Notes: a model not told the origin generated them from the letters alone. A stretch of DNA of 8,753 nt from Tidjanibacter sp. (GCA_017379955.1 JAFNVE010000068.1:1-8753); one strand, 5' to 3'. Positions 1 to 6,392 are shown, counted from the stretch's first letter. Made by a program: numbers and translations.

Positions 1-983
1 GTTGCTCCGTCGGTGGTCATCACCTTGTCGTGGCGCATAGTGATAATATGAACTCGTTCTCCGAGTGCCGCCAATCTCTTCTCGCGCTCCTCACGCAGGT
101 GGTCGGGACGTAGCAACAAACGAAAGGCGTAATCAAACTCCGAGCCAACGCCTGTTGAGGGGGCAGAATTAATAAAGATATTGCCATAATAACTATGGAG
201 TGCCTCAAACGAACTGCCGTCAAGGATATTCTTCGCCAGGCCGTTCATCTTATTGAACGACGAGCCGCCCATAAAGATGAACAATCGGCTCTCGTCAAGC
301 AGTCCGTTGGGATTGGCGAGCATCATCACCTGAGCCGCCATAGCACCAATCGAATAGCCGAAGAGGTCACAATGGCTCCCCTTGCGAAAGAGCGAGTGCT
401 CTCCACGCTCAATCTGGGCAAGTAGTTGGCTGAGGTTGTAGCAGCTTTCTATGCCCGATGTATAGAAGCGATATGGTGCCTCGGAAATACGAGCCGAGAG
501 TGTGACATTTGCAAACGATGCCTCCGTATTCTCGGGGTTGTCAGCCGAACGCATCTTGTGCCAGAGCAGTGTACGGCGCGGATTATACCAATCGGCGGGC
601 GTGCGATTCATGTGGAAGGCAAGCGGAAAGAGAATCACAGGGCGGCGTGTCTGAAATGCCAGACAATCAGCCCAGGTGAGATATTTAGCCCAGGAGCGTT
701 CATTAAGGCCGTGGAGCAATATTGTAGCGCGGTCGAAGCTCTCACCACAGCCGTGAGGCACAAAGATATTGTAAGTAAAGCCACGATTCTCGCTCACCTG
801 CTCATCGCGGGCTGATGCGTAGTCGAAAGCAGGCAGACCTTCCTGCAAAGCATTAATCTGCTCAGCACCAAATGTTTGCTCAAAACGAAAACGATAGATA
901 TCGGTATTTGCACCAACCGTAAACTCCGACGCAGAAGAGAACAGACTCCACAGATTGTCGGTATAACTCTTAAAATCGAACAT
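1..983 (-). CDS. alpha/beta-hydrolase-fold protein, C-terminal end missing (runs off left edge)
   Basis: Open without a stop from an ATG at 983 down to the left edge: 327 complete codons plus two bases. I see a probable serine-hydrolase fold. A strand followed by HG (residues 91-92, context ILLHGLNE) would form the oxyanion region. G209-Y-S-I-G213 is a GxSxG nucleophile elbow with Ser211. D319 in MRHDKVM sits where the acid residue of the triad would be. The catalytic His should lie just beyond the window. No signal peptide or membrane segment is visible, so it is probably cytoplasmic. It resembles uncharacterised Bacteroidota hydrolases (possibly the family called DUF6051; from memory, not checked). 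Substrate is unknown. An AAGGGA-type weak ribosome binding site precedes the ATG. The gene stands alone, divergent from the LytTR gene, behind a long leader. Confidence 0.85.
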   Translation of the reverse strand, partial: MFDFKSYTDNLWSLFSSASEFTVGANTDIYRFRFEQTFGAEQINALQEGLPAFDYASARDEQVSENRGFTYNIFVPHGCGESFDRATILLHGLNERSWAKYLTWADCLAFQTRRPVILFPLAFHMNRTPADWYNPRRTLLWHKMRSADNPENTEASFANVTLSARISEAPYRFYTSGIESCYNLSQLLAQIERGEHSLFRKGSHCDLFGYSIGAMAAQVMMLANPNGLLDESRLFIFMGGSSFNKMNGLAKNILDGSSFEALHSYYGNIFINSAPSTGVGSEFDYAFRLLLRPDHLREEREKRLAALGERVHIITMRHDKVMTTDGA

Positions 984-1190
984 TGTTTCCCTTACTTAAT
1001 TTAGTTAAAATCCCTTATCGCACATTATGCGCCCAAAGGTTATCAATAAAAAATGTAAGAGAGCGTTCACATTTTGCGGTGTAGGTCTGTGCTGTAAAAA
1101 ATGACCGACGGACGGCTACACACAGCATAGAACGTTTTCTTACGAAAGTTAAATTTTGCTGTCCGTCGGTCTGTGTTTTCTGACTTTCGT
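984..1190 (-). promoter_or_regulatory. long, structured 5' leader of the hydrolase mRNA (putative)
   Basis: This gene-free stretch carries several inverted repeats. Pair A is TACGAAAGT (1141-1149) with ACTTTCGTA (1183-1191), 9 of 9 bp; its outer arm lies at about the predicted transcript start. Pair B is GACCGACGGAC (1103-1113) with GTCCGTCGGTC (1161-1171), 11 of 11 bp. Shorter pairs are GTGTAG (1079-1084) with CTACAC (1116-1121) and CGTTC (1064-1068) with GAACG (1130-1134). On the minus-strand RNA the order is A5', B5', A3', B3', so A and B interlock and would be either mutually exclusive or a pseudoknot. The 3' arm of B is followed by A and then six U residues, as in an intrinsic terminator, although the B loop is 47 nt. 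No known riboswitch class was recognised. Confidence 0.4.
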
Positions 1191-1194
1191 AGTG

Positions 1195-1226
1195 CAAACA
1201 TAATACGCACTTCGGGCCATTCCAAA
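1195..1226 (-). promoter_or_regulatory. Bacteroidota-type promoter for the hydrolase gene
   Basis: Read on the minus strand, TTTG (1226-1223) is followed after 20 nt by TATGTTTG (1202-1195). This is a full match to the Bacteroidota sigma-ABfr pattern (TTTG, 19-21 nt, TAnnTTTG). Transcription would begin near 1188, leaving an untranslated leader of about 205 nt before the hydrolase ATG at 983. A weaker proximal candidate is TAACCTTTG at about 1041-1033, which has one extra base between TA and TTTG. Confidence 0.6.
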
Positions 1227-1272
1227 AAAATGGTTTATGCACCACCCCACAGGTGCCAAAAGTGCCATTTTC

Positions 1273-1359
1273 GGGGTAAAAATTATTAAATAGGGGTGAA
1301 ATTCGATTTTTGAGGAACAATGTATTGGGATTATTTCTATATTTGTGGGGTGAATTTCG
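1273..1359 (+). repeat. three copies of a GGGGT(G/A)AA motif upstream of the LytTR gene
   Basis: GGGGTAAAAATT (1273-1284), GGGGTGAAATTCG (1293-1305) and GGGGTGAATTTCG (1347-1359) are related. The last two are identical at 12 of 13 positions. Copies 1 and 2 start 20 bp apart, about two helical turns, and copy 3 is the inner part of the palindrome over the transcript start. LytTR proteins usually bind short direct repeats spaced by about two turns, so autoregulation is a reasonable inference, but it is unproven. Confidence 0.4.
1338..1345 (+). promoter_or_regulatory. -7 element of the LytTR-gene promoter
   Basis: TATATTTG is an exact TAnnTTTG match, 47 bp upstream of the ATG at 1393. The -33 side is weak: the nearest TTTG (1309-1312) is 25 bp away rather than about 20. 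The element overlaps the left arm of the palindrome at 1342-1368, so a factor bound there could block initiation. The predicted start of transcription is near 1352. Confidence 0.5.
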
Positions 1360-1368
1360 CCCCACAAA
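1342..1368. repeat. palindrome over the LytTR-gene transcription start
   Basis: TTTGTGGGG (1342-1350) and CCCCACAAA (1360-1368) are a perfect 9-bp inverted repeat. Two more inner pairs (T1351-G1359 wobble, G1352-C1358) leave a 5-nt loop. It overlaps the -7 element and the expected transcript start, and no T-run follows. A repressor or autoregulatory operator, or a 5'-end hairpin on the mRNA, is therefore more likely than a terminator. Confidence 0.5.
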
Positions 1369-1392
1369 GGCACTAATTAATGAGAGTTTGAC

Positions 1393-2514
1393 ATGACGAA
1401 GGAGGAGAAGTTGGAACGCAAATTGGCTCGCAAAGCAGCAAAGGCAGAGCGTAAATCTGCCCGCAGGAGTCGTCGTGCGGAGCGTCGAGCCCAACGCAGA
1501 GAACGCAGAGCCTATTGGAGAGAGTGGCGTCAGAAGGATTATCTGGCCTCGCGCGAGAAAGCACTCAGTGCCGACGGACAGGGTGTAATGATGCTTACCT
1601 CAATAAAGGTACCGCCATACATCTACTCATCTCGTTCTCAGATGATTATTATTGCATTTACCGCTATTTTCGCTCTTCTGTTTATCAATATTTATACCCC
1701 ATTTAACTCATATACTTGGGCACCGATGAACGAAACTCGCTACTTTGTCAGTTCGACAATCGTAGTTGGTGGTGGCTTGATATTGGTGATTCTCAGCCGA
1801 ATAATAATGAACCTATGCTCGCGTCGCAGAGGAATATACTATTGGCTGTATATACTTTGGATTATTTGCGAGATAGGATTAATGGCCATCGGCTTTACAA
1901 TTGTTGCCGTAGCACTTCGCATGCAAAATGACTTTATGCAGGCACTTGGCACCTCGTTTAAGAATACCGCGCTAATCTACTGCATACCTTATATTATATC
2001 TATCATCTATCTGAGTTGGCGCGAGAATCTACGTCGTCTGCAAGAGATGGAGAGAGCAAATACCACCCATCCTACCCCACAATCGGGTGCAGAGGAGAAT
2101 AATATGGAGCACGCCGAGCAGGAGTTTGTGGAGCAACAGCACACAGAGCAAGTCACACATAATCAGCCCACTATGCTGCATTTCTACGACGAGCGCGGCG
2201 AGTTACGCCTCTCGGTGGGTAGCGAGAGCCTGATATATATCGAGGCGGCAGATAACTACACTTGCATCCACTACCTGAATAAGGGTGCTGTGCGCAAGAC
2301 GATGATTCGCAGTAGCCTGAAACGCATCGGCGAACAGTTAAGTAATAGCAATGTACGCCGTTGCCACCGCTCCTATATGGTTAACCTCGACCAGGTAAAG
2401 ATTATCCGCAGGGGCAAGGAGGGTGCTCACCTGGAGATGGGCATCGACGGAGTTCCCGACATCCCAATCTCGAAGACTTATAGCAACGATATCTTGAAGT
2501 GGTTTATCGGCTAA
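1393..2514 (+). CDS. membrane-anchored LytTR-family transcriptional regulator
   Basis: A 373-residue protein in three parts. Residues 1-60 are extraordinarily basic (runs such as RRSRRAERRAQRRERR), predicted helical and probably cytosolic. Four hydrophobic segments follow at about 83-101, 118-138, 149-174 and 191-207. After a Gln/Glu/His-rich linker (about 218-260), residues 262-373 form a LytTR DNA-binding domain, recognised by IYIEAADNYT, IRSSLKRI, RCHRSYMVNL and IPISKTY. LytTR domains bind direct repeats in promoters. Membrane-LytTR proteins without a receiver domain are common in Bacteroidota and are thought to act as one-component sensors. No histidine kinase lies next to it. Start chosen at 1393 because the promoter lies just upstream; a later start at Met66/67 would remove the basic region. 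Its signal and targets cannot be read from the sequence. Confidence 0.9.
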   Translation: MTKEEKLERKLARKAAKAERKSARRSRRAERRAQRRERRAYWREWRQKDYLASREKALSADGQGVMMLTSIKVPPYIYSSRSQMIIIAFTAIFALLFINIYTPFNSYTWAPMNETRYFVSSTIVVGGGLILVILSRIIMNLCSRRRGIYYWLYILWIICEIGLMAIGFTIVAVALRMQNDFMQALGTSFKNTALIYCIPYIISIIYLSWRENLRRLQEMERANTTHPTPQSGAEENNMEHAEQEFVEQQHTEQVTHNQPTMLHFYDERGELRLSVGSESLIYIEAADNYTCIHYLNKGAVRKTMIRSSLKRIGEQLSNSNVRRCHRSYMVNLDQVKIIRRGKEGAHLEMGIDGVPDIPISKTYSNDILKWFIG

Positions 2515-2573
2515 AAGCTGAAATTAATGCGTTAAGAGCAAAGAGTAGAGGTGAAAACTGAAAGGTGAAAGAT

Positions 2574-2670
2574 TAGGGAATGTAGGGAGTGTAGGGAATT
2601 TAGGGATAATCCTTAAACTCACTAAATTCCCATAGTTCCCATTACTCCTATTACTCCTATCATCCCTACA
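2574..2670. repeat. 9-bp repeats in inverted arrangement, with G-quadruplex-type motif
   Basis: Four tandem 9-bp units begin at 2574, 2583, 2592 and 2601, each starting TAGGGA. They are followed by a pyrimidine-rich set of the same period in reverse complement sense (TTCCCATAG 2627-2635, TTCCCATTA 2636-2644, CTCCTATTA 2645-2653, CTCCTATCA 2654-2662, then TCCCTACA). The two halves can form a large imperfect hairpin; the best core is GGGAATTTAG (2594-2603) with CTAAATTCCC (2622-2631). The GGG runs at 2576, 2585, 2594 and 2603 are separated by exactly 6 nt, which fits the G3+N1-7 quadruplex pattern on the plus strand. It lies in the 3' untranslated region of the LytTR gene, just before the terminator. 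A related G-rich run occurs at 2751-2769. Confidence 0.65.
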
Positions 2671-2672
2671 AA

Positions 2673-2709
2673 AAAAACAGAGAGTGGTTCGATACCACTC
2701 TCTGTTTTT
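2673..2709. terminator. bidirectional intrinsic terminator between the LytTR gene and argS
   Basis: ACAGAGAGTGGT (2677-2688) and ACCACTCTCTGT (2694-2705) pair perfectly around the 5-nt loop TCGAT. The stem extends to 16 bp through the flanking A-run (2673-2676) and T-run (2706-2709). The T-run serves the plus-strand LytTR gene. The A-run (2670-2677) gives a U-run on the minus strand, so it can also stop argS transcripts, which end 155 bp away. Confidence 0.85.
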
Positions 2710-2778
2710 ATTTATTTTGAATCTTGAATTTTGAATTAAAAAAAGTCGTAGAATTAGGGGAATTTGGGGCTTCGTGCA

Positions 2779-2825
2779 GCGAGGCCGCCCGCAGCATACT
2801 TAATCGTATGTGAGGACGGCCTCGC
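2779..2825. repeat. REP-like extragenic palindrome downstream of argS
   Basis: GCGAGGCCG (2779-2787) and CGGCCTCGC (2817-2825) form a perfect 9-bp outer stem. CATAC (2795-2799) and GTATG (2806-2810) form an inner stem around TTAATC. It is GC-rich within an AT-rich spacer and has no T-run after it on either strand, so it is not a typical intrinsic terminator. It lies 40 bp past the argS stop. The form suggests a dispersed palindromic element or an mRNA 3'-end stabilising hairpin; only one copy is visible here. The AT-rich spacer on its left has TTGAAT three times at a 7-bp period (2717-2736). Confidence 0.45.
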
Positions 2826-2864
2826 AAGGGAAGTGACAAATTCACCAATTATACGGCTTTTTTA

Positions 2865-4634
2865 TTACATTCGGGAAGGAACGGTAATACCCAACAATCC
2901 CATACCAGTCTTAATAACCTTCGCCACCAATGCCGAGAGTTGCAGACGCATAGCGCGAACAGCGGCATTCTCCTCGCGGAGAATCGAGTGGTCGTGGTAG
3001 TAGCCATTGTACATCTTCGCCAAGTCGTAGACGTATGCGGCAATCAGTGCGGGCGAGTAGTTCTCGCCAGCCGACATTACGGTTGCGGGGAAGTCTACCA
3101 AGTACTTGATAAGTTCCACCTCCTCAGGGAGATAGGTAGCACCCTCGCTATTGAGCACCTCGCCCTCGGCTTTACGCAACACCGAGCAGATACGAGCGTG
3201 GGTATACTGAACAAATGGACCTGTATTGCCGTTGAAGTCGATACTCTCGCGGGGGTTGAAGAGCATAGTCTTCTTGGGATCAACCTTCAGGATGAAGTAT
3301 TTGAGTGCGCCCAGACCTACTGTGTGGCACACCTCAGCAACCTCAGCCTCGCTCAGACCATCGAGTTTACCGAGTTCCTGCGACATCTCGCGTGCAGTGC
3401 CCACCATATCCTCGATAAGGTCGTCAGCGTCAACCACGGTACCCTCGCGTGACTTCATCTTACCCTCAGGCAACTCCACCATACCATAGGAGAGGTGGAA
3501 GATATCGTCGCTCCACGCGTAGCCCAACTTCTTGAGCACGAGTTTAAGCACCTGGAAGTGGTAGTTCTGCTCATTACCAACAACATATATCATACCGTCG
3601 AGTGCATTATCCTCGAAACGACGGAACGCAGTACCGAGATCCTGAGTCATATAGACCGAGGTGCCATCGCCACGGAGAAGCAATTTCTCATCCAGACCAT
3701 CGCCTGTGAGGTCAATCCATACCGAGCCATCCTCACGACGGTAGAACACACCCTTCGCCAGACCCTCATCAACCAACTCTTTACCAAGCAGATAGGTCTG
3801 CGACTCATAATAAATCTTGTCGAAGTTAACGCCCATTGCCTTGTAGGTAACGTCGAAGCCCTCATAGACCCAGCCGTTCATCTTCTCCCACAGAGCACGC
3901 ACCTCGCTGTCGCCCATCTCCCACTTGCGGAGCATCTCCTGAGCATCGCGCAGGATAGGAGCCTGTTTCTTAGCCTCCTCCTCGCTCATACCACCTGCAA
4001 CAAGCTCCGCAACCTCTGCTTTATAGTGCTTGTCGAACTCAACGTAGTATTTACCTACCAAGTGGTCGCCCTTCATACCGCTGCTCTCGGGGGTCTCGCC
4101 CTCACCATAACGCTGCCAAGCAATCATACTCTTGCAGATGTGAATGCCACGGTCGTTCACAAGGTTTGCCTTGATGACATTGTAGCCACACGCCGAGAGA
4201 ATCTGCGCTACGGAGTAACCGAGCAGATTGTTACGAATATGACCCAAGTGGAGAGGCTTGTTGGTGTTGGGCGAAGAGTACTCTACCATCACGGTCTTGC
4301 CATTTGAAGCGGCAATACCGTAGTTCTCGGTAGCAGCCATCTCCGCAAAACGCTCAGCCCAGAACGACTCGCAGAGCGAGATGTTCAGGAAGCCCTTGAT
4401 AACGTTGTAGGACTTCACCTGCTCGGGCAGACGGGCAGCAAGTGCCGCACCAATCTCCTCGGCAGTGGCATCGGGCGACTTGCGACTTGTGCGCAAGAGC
4501 GGGAATACAACCAAGGTGTAGTCACCCTCAAACTCCTTTCGTGTCTTTTGGAGCTGCAAGTCAACGCCTGCTACTCCATAGAGTGCCTCTACGCACTCTG
4601 CAATCTCCTTCAAGAGGTGTTTCTCGATATTCAT
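2865..4634 (-). CDS. argS: arginyl-tRNA synthetase (class I)
   Basis: Charges tRNA-Arg with arginine using ATP in the cytoplasm. The 589-residue protein is of normal family length. The N-terminal additional domain (about 1-105) contains LQLQKTRKEFEGDYTLVVFPLL. The catalytic core shows the HIGH-type motif HLGH (129-132, context SSPNTNKPLHLGHIRNN) and the KMSKS-equivalent KMKSREG (392-398). The C-terminal DALR anticodon-binding domain (about 474-589) runs from FVQYTHARICSVLRKAE to the family-typical GLLGITVPSRM end. The ATG at 4634 is preferred over an in-frame ATG at 4691. Only the shorter protein begins as other Bacteroidota ArgS proteins do (MNIE...), and the extra 19 codons coincide with the promoter. 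It is a single-gene unit, divergent from dusB and convergent with the LytTR gene. Confidence 0.97.
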   Translation of the reverse strand: MNIEKHLLKEIAECVEALYGVAGVDLQLQKTRKEFEGDYTLVVFPLLRTSRKSPDATAEEIGAALAARLPEQVKSYNVIKGFLNISLCESFWAERFAEMAATENYGIAASNGKTVMVEYSSPNTNKPLHLGHIRNNLLGYSVAQILSACGYNVIKANLVNDRGIHICKSMIAWQRYGEGETPESSGMKGDHLVGKYYVEFDKHYKAEVAELVAGGMSEEEAKKQAPILRDAQEMLRKWEMGDSEVRALWEKMNGWVYEGFDVTYKAMGVNFDKIYYESQTYLLGKELVDEGLAKGVFYRREDGSVWIDLTGDGLDEKLLLRGDGTSVYMTQDLGTAFRRFEDNALDGMIYVVGNEQNYHFQVLKLVLKKLGYAWSDDIFHLSYGMVELPEGKMKSREGTVVDADDLIEDMVGTAREMSQELGKLDGLSEAEVAEVCHTVGLGALKYFILKVDPKKTMLFNPRESIDFNGNTGPFVQYTHARICSVLRKAEGEVLNSEGATYLPEEVELIKYLVDFPATVMSAGENYSPALIAAYVYDLAKMYNGYYHDHSILREENAAVRAMRLQLSALVAKVIKTGMGLLGITVPSRM

Positions 4635-4660
4635 CTTTGTCTGTTCGGAAAAATTTTTCG

Positions 4661-4691
4661 CAAAGATAATCATTTGCACCGATTTAGCCAA
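4661..4691 (-). promoter_or_regulatory. argS promoter
   Basis: Minus strand: TTG (4691-4689), 20 nt, TATCTTTG (4668-4661), a match to the Bacteroidota promoter pattern. Transcription should start near 4654, about 20 nt before the ATG at 4634. This also rules against translation starting at 4691. Confidence 0.65.
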
Positions 4692-4708
4692 CCCTTTTAA
4701 GCCCCACG

Positions 4709-4740
4709 TTTGCGCAGGTTGGGGATAATTATTACTTTTG
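4709..4740 (+). promoter_or_regulatory. dusB promoter
   Basis: TTTG (4709-4712), 20 nt, TACTTTTG (4733-4740) gives both promoter boxes at standard spacing. The expected start is near 4747, leaving an 18-nt leader before the ATG at 4765. The -33 box lies only 17 bp from that of argS on the other strand. A 6-bp inverted repeat, CCAACC (4688-4693) with GGTTGG (4717-4722), spans the gap, possibly by chance. Confidence 0.65.
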
Positions 4741-4764
4741 TGGCGCAGAAAAAAGATTTAAGAG

Positions 4765-5793
4765 ATGAAAATCGGAGATTTAGACCTCGGCAAAAAGACA
4801 CTCCTCCTCGCACCTATGGAGGATGTAACCGACCCCTCGTTCCGCTATATGTGCAAGGAGTTTGGGGCTGATGTGGTATACACCGAATTCATCTCCTCCG
4901 ATGGTCTTATCCGCGATGGTGCAAAGTCGGTTAAGAAGTTGGATATCTGCGACTTTGAACGCCCTGTGGGCATTCAGATTTATGGTCATCTGATTGAGCC
5001 TATGGTGGAGGCAGCACGCATTGCCGAGGCGGCAAATCCCGATATTATCGATATCAACTTCGGCTGTCCCGTGCGCAAAATCGCCACCCGCGGTGCCGGT
5101 AGCGGTATGATGCGCGATGTGCCTCTGATGGTGGAGATGACACGCCAGATTGTCCAGGCTGTCAAGAAGCCCGTGACCGTCAAGACACGCCTTGGCTGGG
5201 ATGACGATAATAAGAATATCGAGGATATTGCACTGCGACTGCAAGATGTTGGTATCAAGGCACTTACCATACACGGCCGTACCCGTGCACAGCTCTACAC
5301 CGGCACTGCCGATTGGACGTTGATTGGCAAAATCAAGAACGACCCGCGCATCCATATCCCTATCATCGGCAATGGTGACATCTGCTCGGCAGAGGGGGCT
5401 AAGGAAGCGTTTGATAAATATGGCGTGGATGGTGTGATGATTGGTCGCGCAACCTACGGCCGTCCCTGGATTTTCCGCGAGATAAAGCACTACTTGGCAA
5501 CAGGCGAGATACTGCCACAACCATCTGTACGCGAGCGAGTTGAGATTGCAAAACGCCACCTTGCAAAGTCGATTGAGGTGAAGGGTGAGCATATTGGCGT
5601 TATCGAGATGCGTCGCCACCTGAGCAACTATTTCAAGGGTCTGCCCGACTTCAAACAGACACGAATCAAACTTGTCACCCTCTACGACATCCCCGAACTC
5701 TTCGCCACTCTCGATTATGTGGCAGAGCAGTGGGGCGACTACGATTTGAGTCAGACACTGCCGACACCTCTAAGTCACGAGGCAGGACGATAA
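4765..5793 (+). CDS. dusB: tRNA-dihydrouridine synthase, DusB/NifR3 type
   Basis: An FMN-dependent, NADPH-using enzyme that reduces uridine to dihydrouridine in the D-loop of tRNAs. The protein is 342 residues: an N-terminal TIM barrel (about 10-245) and a helical C-terminal tRNA-binding domain (about 250-330). Family landmarks are APMEDVTD (16-23), the active-site Cys101 in NFGCPVRK, VKTRLGW (139-145) with the flavin-contacting Lys140, HGRTR (170-174), GNGDI (202-206) and GRA (227-229), which forms the phosphate site. The Bacteroidota versions are generally annotated dusB; assignment to DusB rather than another Dus subclass rests on overall resemblance. It is a single-gene unit with its own promoter and terminator, and unlike the enterobacterial dusB-fis pair no fis-like gene follows. 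Confidence 0.95.
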   Translation: MKIGDLDLGKKTLLLAPMEDVTDPSFRYMCKEFGADVVYTEFISSDGLIRDGAKSVKKLDICDFERPVGIQIYGHLIEPMVEAARIAEAANPDIIDINFGCPVRKIATRGAGSGMMRDVPLMVEMTRQIVQAVKKPVTVKTRLGWDDDNKNIEDIALRLQDVGIKALTIHGRTRAQLYTGTADWTLIGKIKNDPRIHIPIIGNGDICSAEGAKEAFDKYGVDGVMIGRATYGRPWIFREIKHYLATGEILPQPSVRERVEIAKRHLAKSIEVKGEHIGVIEMRRHLSNYFKGLPDFKQTRIKLVTLYDIPELFATLDYVAEQWGDYDLSQTLPTPLSHEAGR

Positions 5794-5798
5794 AATAG

Positions 5799-5832
5799 AA
5801 GAAGAGAGTTTAGCGTGCTAAACTCTCTTCTT
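5799..5832. terminator. shared terminator hairpin between dusB and rimM
   Basis: AAGAAGAGAGTTTAG (5799-5813) pairs perfectly with CTAAACTCTCTTCTT (5818-5832) around the tetraloop CGTG. It begins 6 bp after the dusB stop and lies 17 bp past the rimM stop on the other strand. The T-rich tails are short and interrupted on both sides (TTATTTG on plus, TTCTATTTTA on minus). Serving both convergent genes is an inference from position. Confidence 0.8.
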
Positions 5833-5849
5833 ATTTGTCAAACAAAGTT

Positions 5850-6380
5850 TTATAAGTACAACTCCAACAGACCCTCAGGAAGCTGGAATTTAATCTCTCT
5901 TTTGCGGCGGGAGATTTTGCGGATAAACTCATCAACGACAGGCACATAGACATCCTTACCATCAACCTCCACCTCAAATAGCGGGTTAATCTCGTCGTCG
6001 TTGTATCCCACAATCTCGCCCTCCTCCTTGCGACCCACAAAGGTCACACGCCAGCCGAGCAACTCCTCCATATCGCTCCACGACTCGTCGTCATCGCCGT
6101 CAAAAGTGGCAACTTCGGCATCGGGGTTGGTGGCATAAAATTCTCTGCCGAGCAACTCCTCGCTACGTCGTGGAGAGTCGTAGTCGTCGATGGCAATCAC
6201 CGCGCCACGACCTCGACGCACGAAGGAGGATATAAAAAGAGGAACCGTCAGCGAGTTGATACTCACAAATAACGGTTCCTCCGAATCATAGTCGGCAGGA
6301 AAACGGTCGTAGAGGTTGGCTACAACCTCACCCTCAGTACCATAGAGTTTGGTAAACTTTCCTACCGGCAGATTGCTCAT
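5850..6380 (-). CDS. rimM: ribosome maturation factor RimM
   Basis: A 30S assembly factor that binds ribosomal protein uS19 and helps process the 16S rRNA 3' domain. The 176-residue protein has the RimM N-terminal beta-barrel (about 4-85; VGKFTKLYGTEGEVVANLYD at 6-25 replaces the usual G-x-x-G-x-x-GEV motif). An acidic linker follows (about 86-107, DGDDDES), then a PRC-barrel (about 108-174) with LLGWRV, GEIVGY, NPLFEV, VYVPVVDEFI and the closing GLLELY. The ATG at 6380 is chosen. A TTG three codons upstream is also open but would leave no room after rpsP. The gene starts 12 nt after the rpsP stop, so the two are surely co-transcribed. Confidence 0.93.
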   Translation of the reverse strand: MSNLPVGKFTKLYGTEGEVVANLYDRFPADYDSEEPLFVSINSLTVPLFISSFVRRGRGAVIAIDDYDSPRRSEELLGREFYATNPDAEVATFDGDDDESWSDMEELLGWRVTFVGRKEEGEIVGYNDDEINPLFEVEVDGKDVYVPVVDEFIRKISRRKREIKFQLPEGLLELYL

Positions 6381-6392
6381 AGCGGGCAACTA

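Noticed and set aside
426..815. 129-residue open frame on the plus strand
   Set aside because: Antisense to the hydrolase gene, whose frame stays open for 327 codons and has a recognisable fold.
1015..1494. 159-residue open frame on the minus strand
   Set aside because: It crosses the divergent control region and the start of the LytTR gene, has an irregular Cys/Phe-rich composition and matches no family; promoters and inverted repeats account for the non-coding part.
2717..2736. Three TTGAAT copies at 7-bp period
   Set aside because: Too short and AT-rich to interpret as binding sites; noted within the palindrome entry only.
3495..4307. 270-residue open frame on the plus strand
   Set aside because: Entirely antisense to the conserved argS catalytic core; a mirror of argS codon use.
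4635..4691. 19-codon N-terminal extension of argS
   Set aside because: Overlaps the promoter boxes and lacks similarity to ArgS N termini; the ATG at 4634 fits the family.
4780..5619. 279-residue open frame on the minus strand
   Set aside because: Antisense to dusB across its whole length, with Cys/His-rich nonsense composition.
6381..6389. TTG start for rimM three codons upstream
   Set aside because: The ATG at 6380 is the stronger start codon and fits RimM N termini; the TTG abuts the tandem rpsP stops.
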